Positions 56,813 to 64,000 of a DNA stretch of 64,000 nt are shown here, piece by piece. The stretch comes from Lamellibrachia satsuma (lineage: Eukaryota > Annelida > Polychaeta > Sabellida > Siboglinidae): the NCBI GenBank assembly GCA_033239005.1, contig BSQZ01000051.1, positions 2,208,501-2,272,500 of the forward strand, in the 5' to 3' direction. Position 1 is the first letter of the stretch, and every line of letters begins with the position of its first letter. The notes beneath the pieces are model-generated. The model did not search any database, was not told where the DNA came from, and was given only the letters and a program-made list of their open reading frames with translations. The position numbers and the translations under genes were made by a program.

Positions 56813-57439
56813 CAACGAAGAGGTTCCTGAAGTAGCAGGACAGCGAAGACAATTACTGGAAACAGTAGAAGACTGCTACAGTGGTTTGGATATGTATAAT
56901 AATATTATTATGATGTAATTAATGAGAAAAAATCAGATTGGAAAAAACCTATGCCTCGGTGTTCAAGATTGGTGCCAAAGGCACTGATGTTATCATTGTA
57001 ATCGTCTGGGATGTTATTCGAGTATAACAGCAGCAACAGTAGAAACAAGCTTTAATTCACCATTCGTTATATGCTTGCTCCGAGTGAGTACCGGAAGTAT
57101 CTTTGATATCCACAAGGATCCTATCGGCTCACTATTCTATCAACTCAGAACGTCAGTGTTCGTACCGACATGTACTTCAGCTTTGCACACACTCGAGAAA
57201 TCGTTATAGGGTTCAGGCCACTATTTATTTTCCCATTGGCGAGAATGTTTACGTTTTAAAGTTGTTTGCAAATTTATATTTTGAATATTCTGAAATCATC
57301 TATGTCACCTTTTATTATTTCGTCAACATGCTGGACAAAATTCGTCAACTTCTGTAATTTTTATCTCCACACAATCAACATAAAAAATGCTCCCTATCAA
57401 ATGGCATCCAAAACAACTCCATCATGTCTTCATGCGCAA
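56813..57439. other. Gene-free stretch between minisatellites
   Basis: No coding similarity or repeat recognised. Confidence 0.5.
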
Positions 57440-57728
57440 TGGATCCTACAGTCACTGACACAAGGGATCATACCGTCACTGACACAAGGGATCCTACAGT
57501 CACTGACACAAGGGATCCTACCGTCACTGACACAAGGGATCCTACAGTCACTGACACAAGGGATCCTACAGTCACTGACACAAGGGATCCTACCGTCACT
57601 GACACAAGGGATCCTACCGTCACTGACACAAGGGATCCTACAGTCACTGACACAAGGGGTCCTACAGTCAATGACACAAGGGATCCTACCGTCACTGACA
57701 CAAGGGATCCTACAGTCACTGACACATG
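57440..57728. repeat. 24-bp minisatellite, 12 copies
   Basis: The unit is GATCCTACAGTCACTGACAC followed by AAGG. It differs mainly at one base (ACAGTC/ACCGTC). The period keeps several frames open; one plus frame reads the octapeptide DPTVTDTR repeatedly. Confidence 0.95.
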
Positions 57729-58612
57729 CATAAGTTGACAGCCAGATACTAGACATTTCAATCTGGACACAGCATAACTGTCGTAATCCTCAAACATCGC
57801 CATATCCCTGTTCAATCTTTTTTCGGGCAGAAAAAAAATTGCCAAAATCACTGGCACTATGTTCATATACCATGAACCCGGAAGTCAAACAGTGATTCTG
57901 TATAGGCCTGCTGGAATACCAGCTGGTATTTAAAGAAGCGATAACAGAGGCTCGCGTTGATTCCATACATAGGGGCCTATCTTGCTTGACCTTGTCTTTC
58001 CTCAAATTGCTCCGATATATTCCTGGGTCAATGCCCATGTATAAAAGCAATGCAGTGTGTCCTACACATACGTTTCATAGAGCGTTGTGACATAGCAGTT
58101 AGAACACCGAACTATCAGTTTCGAATAGTGTTTGTGCGGTAATTGTAGCGTGGCTGAATGCTTCACAGAGAAGTCGAGATAGCGTTGGAATGAACACGAC
58201 GGCATCACAATTTAGACGGTCATTCTTGGTCGAATAAGTATTGAGAGCCTTTTTTTCGGATTTGCCTGTATTGTGAATCTTGTTTTTCTAGACGGAGAAA
58301 TAGTTTTTCTAACCTTTTCTTCGAATCTAAATCGACATCCTTAACACGGCTCTTTTGTTTTGGAAACACTATTGCTTTGGGTTTCGTATTACGGAAAGTT
58401 CTAAGTAACCAGTCTGAAATAGAGAGTAATTCGGTACGAAACTATGCAGCACTCCAGAAAGCCGCCGTAAATTATGTGGTGGATGTTTACAGTAAACAAG
58501 TCATGCAAGAATTGGCACTAACATGTGCGGTGCCAGTGACAATGAATGGATATCTGTGAACTATGCTCAAATGCACACTTTCTAGTACAACTAGGCATAT
58601 AAAGGGTGTGTT
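57729..58612. other. Stretch with one SINE relic
   Basis: Apart from the SINE fragment at 58085-58200, no gene or repeat recognised. Confidence 0.5.
58085..58200 (+). mobile_element. SINE family S, decayed copy
   Basis: GTGACATAGCAGTTAGAACA resembles an A box and GTTTCGAATAGTG a B box. It is followed by GTGGCTGAATGCTTCACAGA and GTCGAGATAGCGTTGGAATG, the same body as 11200 and 21470. Confidence 0.55.
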
Positions 58613-58866
58613 CTGGAGCAGCCGTGGCCTAGTGGTTAAGGTGTTGGACTCTAAATTCGAGGGCACGGTTCGTTTTCGAAGCTTAGGCAATTTCGTTTAC
58701 CCTACTGCCTCAGTCTACTCAGCTGCAAATGAGTACAAACACTGTTTGGAAGGTACCTCGCAAGGTACCTCGCACTACAGAAACCAGGTTTAAACACTGG
58801 CCATATAAGCCTTCATGGCTTCGTAAGGCGTAATGTTTTGGGGATGACTTTACCTTACCTTACCTC
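58613..58866 (+). mobile_element. SINE family S, copy with tRNA-like head and (TTACC)n tail
   Basis: Head GCAGCCGTGGCCTAGTGGTT (A box TGGCCTAGTGG), AAGGTGTTGGACT and GGTTCG (B-box start). The body TTCGAAGCTTAGGCAATTTC, then TGCCTCAGTCTACTCAGCTG, matches 17990-18040. It ends in TTACCTTACCTTACC. Confidence 0.65.
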
Positions 58867-59965
58867 TGAAACAAATACCTTTAAAAGGTATATACACATT
58901 TTTTTTTGCAACTGAAACGACTCACCATCTGTCGACAACACCTTCTGTACACTTGAGAGTGTATTTAAGGTAAAGTACGACACGACCACAATAATATTAT
59001 GACAACAACTTTTTACTCAAGTGCATGTATTTCAAGTACATCTTCTGTACACTTGAGAGTGTATTTCAGGTTAAAGTACGACACGACCACAATAATATTA
59101 TGACAACAACTTTTTATATTCGGCAGTTCATTTCGGGCTGAAAACAACACAACAATGTTATAACAACAGCTGTTTGCATAGCTTATTTTGGGCCATAATA
59201 CATAAATAGAACACGTACGTATGTACGAAAGGGAAATGATCAATGATGTAGCTCTGTTTTTCGGGCTGAAAAACAAGTAACGTAGTGCCGCCCCCTGTCT
59301 GTTTGCTGTGACCCGGATTGCGATACATCACTTTTACTGCCATAGACAGGTTTAGCTTTTTCTGCGAGGGAGGACAAATATGTACGGGGGAGCGCATTGC
59401 GGCACATATCATTAGGTAACGATGAGTCCACACAGCAGCCGCGCGAGTAGCAGTACCCATGGACAGTAAAGCCCAACATATGCGTAGAGAAAGAGTGGGC
59501 AGGGTGCCTTCCCATTGTGGGAGTATAAGGGTGTACCAAGAACAAAATTACTTATAGCTCAGAAATGCGTTCAAAATACATTTCTGGGTTTTAATTTCAA
59601 ACAGCGAGCTGGGAGCACTACATATTTTTCAGGTGGGGCTCCAGCCCCCCACCAAAAAAAATCCGTCTGTGTTCAGTGCTAACTAACTCTGATAGCTAAC
59701 CCTGACATGACTAAAACTGAATGACGTATTCGTGAAAGGAATCATAAGCTAGGTTTTTCTTATGCTTCTCAGAAAGTGAATTATAGGAAATTAAAATGTG
59801 TGTTATTCTGTGCAGTTTGGTTCAAATATAACACAATATAACACAATATAACACGCAGAAAGAATTCACAAAACTAATATTGTATCACTTTCAGTTTGCG
59901 AGTTATGTGAGCTAAGTAATACAGTGTGCTTCGTTGACAGGAGTCACGTGCACGAATGGATGAAA
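58867..59965. other. Gene-free stretch with a 100-bp duplication
   Basis: Beyond the duplication at 58942-59117 I see no recognised feature. ACACAATATA is repeated three times at about 59830-59852. Confidence 0.5.
58942..59117. repeat. 100-bp tandem duplication, second copy partial
   Basis: CTTCTGTACACTTGAGAGTG at 58942 and again at 59042, with about 75 bp matching, including GACACGACCACAATAATATT. Confidence 0.85.
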
Positions 59966-60358
59966 CAAAACATTCAGATAACCACATTCAGACAACACAT
60001 TCAAATAACAATATATTCAGATAATAACACATTCAGATAACAATACGTTCAGATAATGACACATTCAGATAACTATACGTTCAGATAATAACACATTCAG
60101 ATAACACTATGTTCAGATAATAACACATTCAGATAACAATACGTTCAGATAATCACACATTCAGATAACAACACATTCAGATACCAATACTTTCAGATAA
60201 TAGCACATTCAAATAACAATGTGTTCAGATAACAACACATTAAGATAACAATGCGTTCAGATAATAACACATTCAGATAACAACACATACATAAACCAAT
60301 ACGTTTAGATAACAACACATTCAAATAACAATACATTAAGATAATAACACATTCAGAT
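59966..60358. repeat. Minisatellite of about 15-bp half-units ACACATTCAGATAA
   Basis: About 25 half-units alternate as ACACATTCAGATAA and CAATACGTTCAGATAAT, giving a roughly 30-bp higher order. Confidence 0.9.
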
Positions 60359-61431
60359 ATAGTCTATGTAAGAGTACTGCCAGTTGTTGGCAATTTTTAC
60401 CTTTTTTAAAACATTTACATTTGCCTGTGCTTCGGAAGTGGATGCTTCAGTGTATACGAACATGTATAAACTTTTCTTCAATTGGTATGTATCCTGTTGA
60501 GAACGTCGCTGCACAAATCTCTACGATATCAATGTCTTTCTCCAGCTACTCTACCAGCCGCTGTCACTGTTCCAAAAACATCTGTGATGTCCGTCTCCCG
60601 TTTTTATCTCAAGTTTATGCATGGCGCATAAATAGACGCGAGTTGTGGCATCATTTACCTGCCAAACAAAAAGAGCTATCATCTGTGAGCAAACATTAAC
60701 AGCAACCGCAACCTTTACTAGAAATGACATTAACCTTTCTCACAAGCTACTTGGGCTTACAGCCCAGAGTGCAGATATTGCCATTGGTCCGTTCAAAAAC
60801 ATTTATTACGTAACTCAACGTCAGACGGTTATATTACTTGATTGGTCAGGGGCCGCACACAGCTGTCGACATCCACCTATTTGTACAAAGCGTGCTAATG
60901 CGACCGATATTAACTGAATTGTACGTAGGCCTTGACCCACCCACCCAGCCACCTCCTTTAGTACGCTTTGTACGAATAGAGAAATGTCGACAACTGAGAA
61001 CGACCCCTTAGTGCTTGGATCCTTGCATTAGCGAGATAAACACTAAAAAGCGAAAAAGCGCGCACATGAACATAGCAACTTATACGTAAAATGGAAATGA
61101 GTTAATTTCGGAAAGTTGTTTGCATGCGATCGATATGTTATATGTATTAAAGCGGGTAAAAATTGGTACCTACTGTTTGTAGGTACACATATTTAAATAC
61201 GGAATTTAATGTGAGCTATGACATAACTATTACTTGCTAAAATATTCGGACGGGATAACTTGGTAGCTCGTAAGTGACTGTCATTATAACACTATTTACC
61301 ACATTCACAAAAAAGACCACACGACATTATCACAGAAATGTCTTGGTAATTTGTACGTACTGTCAGCCAATACCCGGATGGCTACTTGGATAATTGCGGC
61401 GTCATAGTAACGTCTAGCGAGGGCTTTCCCT
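60359..61431. other. Gene-free stretch
   Basis: Two overlapping open frames at 60421-60917 match nothing I know. No repeat recognised. Confidence 0.5.
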
Positions 61432-61519
61432 TGTATTACGTAACTTCGAAGTTCGGAGTTACGTAATACACAGGCAAACCCAAACCGCTGTGAACAATTA
61501 CGCATAATTGTTCACAGCG
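61432..61519. repeat. Two adjacent perfect hairpins
   Basis: Hairpin A: TGTATTACGTAACT at 61432-61445 and its complement at 61457-61470, loop 11. Hairpin B: CGCTGTGAACAATTA at 61486-61500 and its complement at 61505-61519, loop CGCA. A third, imperfect version (GTGAACGATTGTACGTAATT) is near 61580-61605. Confidence 0.85.
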
Positions 61520-61792
61520 TCTTGCGTCGTCTCTACGAGTGTTCATAGTTCGACCAATCGCAGAAAAGACGCTCGACGATGTGAACGATTGTACGTAATT
61601 GTTCGCGTAGCGTTGCGGACAGTTGTACGTAATAAATACAAAGGGTACTTCGATTGTTCATAGAAAGGGTAGTAGTGGGGTGAATTTCGAAAAAAATAAA
61701 CTGTGACGACGACGACCCGATTGCAGACGAACCCCTGATAGCTTAACGCCCGAGATGAAACGCCCGAGATGAAATGGAGTAGCTTAACATAC

Positions 61793-62100
61793 AGACATAC
61801 ACACATACAAACATCGTAAATACATACATACATACATACATACATACATACATACATACATACATACATACACACATAGATACACACATATATACACACA
61901 TAGATACATACATATATACATACATACATACATACATACATACATACATACATACATACATACATACATACATACATGCATACATACATACATACATACA
62001 TACATAAATACATACAAAGATACATGCATACATATATACATACATACATACATACATACATACATACAAACATACATACATACATACATACATACATACA
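61793..62100. repeat. (CATA)n microsatellite, about 300 bp
   Basis: TACATACATA repeats with occasional CACA, GATA and AAATA interruptions. Confidence 0.95.
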
Positions 62101-62384
62101 CTAGCTGGATTAAAGTAAGACAATGTATGTTACGATAAGCATAAACATTTCATTGCTACGAATCCACGTGGCCCACCCTGGAGAACGCTAACTGTAGGTT
62201 GTTCGGTACAGCTTTATCTAATTATGCCTCAGTTCCTCTAACCGCAAGTGAACCTAGCATTGAGTCAAAGCCCGGAAGTTCAGTTTCAGTCTGACCTGGA
62301 ACATAGCCCAGGAATAGTGCAGTCGCCCTTCACGTCTCAGACCATATGCATCAGATCAGGTGTATGTACCATGTATGTATATTC

Positions 62385-63845
62385 ACGTAACAGGTCCTCA
62401 TTCACGTGTCAGGCCGTCTTTCACGTATCAGACCCTCCTTCACGTACCAGACCCTCCTTCAAGTATTAAACCGTCTATCACGTACCAGACCCTCCTTCGC
62501 GTACCAGTCCCTTGATCTTCACGTATCAGACCCTCCTTCACGTACCAGACCCTCGATCTTCACATATCAGATCCTTCTTCACGTACCAGGCCTTCGATTT
62601 TCACGTATCAGATCCTTCTTCACGTACCGGACCCTCGATTTTCACTATTATACCGTCTTTCACGTACCAGACCCTCGATCTTCACGTATCAGATCCTCCT
62701 TCACGTACCAGGGCCTCCTTCAAGTATTAAACCGTCTATCACGTACCAGACCCTCCTTCGCGTACCAGTCCCTTGATCTTCACGTATCAGACCCTCCTTC
62801 ACGTACCAGACCTTCGATCTTCACATATCAGATCCTTCTTCACGTACTGGACCCTCGATTTTCACTATTATACCGTCTTTCACGTACCAGACCCTCGATC
62901 TTCACGTATCAGACTCTCCTTCACGTACCAGACCCTCGATATTCACGTATCAGACCCTCCTTCACGTACCAAACCCTCCTTCGCGTACCAGACCCTTAAT
63001 CTTCACGTATCAGATCCTCCTTCACGTACCAGACCCTCGATCTTCACTATTAGACCGTCTTTAACGTACCATACCCTCCTTCACGTACCAGACCCTCCTT
63101 CACGTACCAGACCCTCCTTCACGTACCAGACCCTCCTTCGCGCAATGAACCGTTGTCACGTACCAGACCCTCCTTCACGTACCAGACGATCCTTCACGCA
63201 ACGAATCGTCTTTCACGTACCAGACCTTCCTTCACGTACCAGACCCTCCTTCACGCAAAGAAACGTATTTCACGTACCAGACCCTCCTTCACGTACCAGA
63301 CCCTCCTTCACGTACCAGACGATCCTTCACGCAATTAACCGTCTTTCACGTACCGTACCCTCCTTCCTTCTTAACACATTAGGCCGTCTTTCACGTATCA
63401 GACCCTCCTACATTTAAGATGCCCTCTTTTACGTATCAGACGTACCCTCCTTCACGTAACAGGCCGTCCCTCGCGTATCAGACCGTCCTTCACGTATCGG
63501 ACCGTTCTTCACGTAACAGGCCGTCCTTCACGTAACAGGCCGTCCTTCACGTATCAGACCGTCCTTCACGTAACAGGCCATCCTTCACGTATCAGACCGT
63601 CCTTCACGTATCAGACCGTCCTTCACGTAACAGGCCGTCCTTCACGTAACAGGCCGTCCTTCACGTATCAGACCGTCCTTCACGTAACAGGCCGTCCTTC
63701 ACGTATCGGACCGTTCTTCACGTATCAGACCGTCCTTCACGTAACAGGCCGTCCTTCACGTATCAGACCGTCCTTCACTTAACAGGCCGTCCTTCACGTA
63801 TCAGACCGTCCTTCACGTATCGGACCGTTCTTCGCGTATCAATGA
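62385..63845. repeat. 19-bp minisatellite, about 75 copies, with higher-order structure
   Basis: The unit is TTCACGTACCAGACCCTCC. The left part (62385-63300) is of CCAGACCCTCC type, the right part (63450-63845) of CAGGCCGTCC/CAGACCGTCC type. A block of about 260 bp is duplicated (62467 and 62727). Three units make 57 nt, so one frame can stay open for about 200 codons. Confidence 0.95.
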
Positions 63846-64000
63846 CCGTGAAACTATTTTAGATGACAGATTTCGGAACAAATAAAACAAAGCATAAGGA
63901 ATAAGAGTAAAGACAAAAGAACTGCCACCAGTGGAATGCCATGGTAAGAGTAATTAATAGTGTAACATGGCAAGTTAACAACATAATTGTTTTAAACGAT
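63846..64000. other. Right window edge
   Basis: AT-rich unique sequence, no feature recognised. Confidence 0.5.

Noticed and set aside
61543..62123. Frames of repeating YVCM residues
   Set aside because: Translation of the (CATA)n microsatellite.
62406..63417. 197- and 214-codon plus frames
   Set aside because: The 19-bp minisatellite reads open because three units make 57 nt; no start context or known domain.

Overview
This window reads as intron-rich, AT-rich nuclear DNA of a non-vertebrate animal. The evidence is one spliced gene with small exons and kilobase introns, GT-AG boundaries throughout, tRNA-derived SINEs, a Ty3/gypsy-type LTR retrotransposon, MITEs, foldback DNA and many mini- and microsatellites. 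Nothing bacterial (operons, ribosome-binding sites, CRISPR) is supported. I cannot name the species.

The one intact host gene I can support lies on the minus strand, from the ATG at 50521 to the stop at 15768. It encodes a sodium/chloride-coupled transporter of the SLC6 family in 13 coding exons. Every exon joins in frame (2016 nt including the stop, 671 residues) and the residues that bind Na+ and Cl- in this family are all present. By eye it belongs to the GABA/taurine/creatine branch. The TM1 and TM8 substrate-site segments look most like creatine transporters, but the substrate is not settled.

Layout. 1-4620: a short minisatellite, a tRNA-like SINE head, a MITE, a cluster of TATCGATA-type motifs and a frame-broken alpha-1,2-fucosyltransferase-like (GT11) pseudogene. 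4625-10889: a 6.3-kb foldback element with very long inverted arms made of a 29-bp minisatellite, a nested 115-bp palindromic MITE and about 0.5 kb of unique sequence; a 49-bp tandem array is expanded next to one arm only. 10921-15767: a long (AT)n tract, a SINE body and the transporter's 3' flank. 15768-50521: the transporter. Its introns hold a MITE family, an eightfold amplified SINE tRNA head between inverted SINE bodies, a 565-bp long-TIR element, a hAT-like MITE, an 8.3-kb LTR retrotransposon (LTRs 1482 bp, only four differences seen, 4-bp TSD), a foldback hairpin around (AT)n, a 39-bp minisatellite touching the exon 6 acceptor, decayed LINE 3' ends and a TTAA-flanked piggyBac-like MITE. 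50522-64000: promoter region, then gene-free repeat-dominated DNA with microsatellites, 61-, 24-, about 15- and 19-bp minisatellites, two SINE copies and two adjacent perfect hairpins.

The retrotransposon is transcribed in the same direction as the transporter and sits in its 15.2-kb intron 8. No host gene other than the transporter and the fucosyltransferase-like relic is supported. Most long open frames here are artefacts of tandem repeats whose period is a multiple of three.
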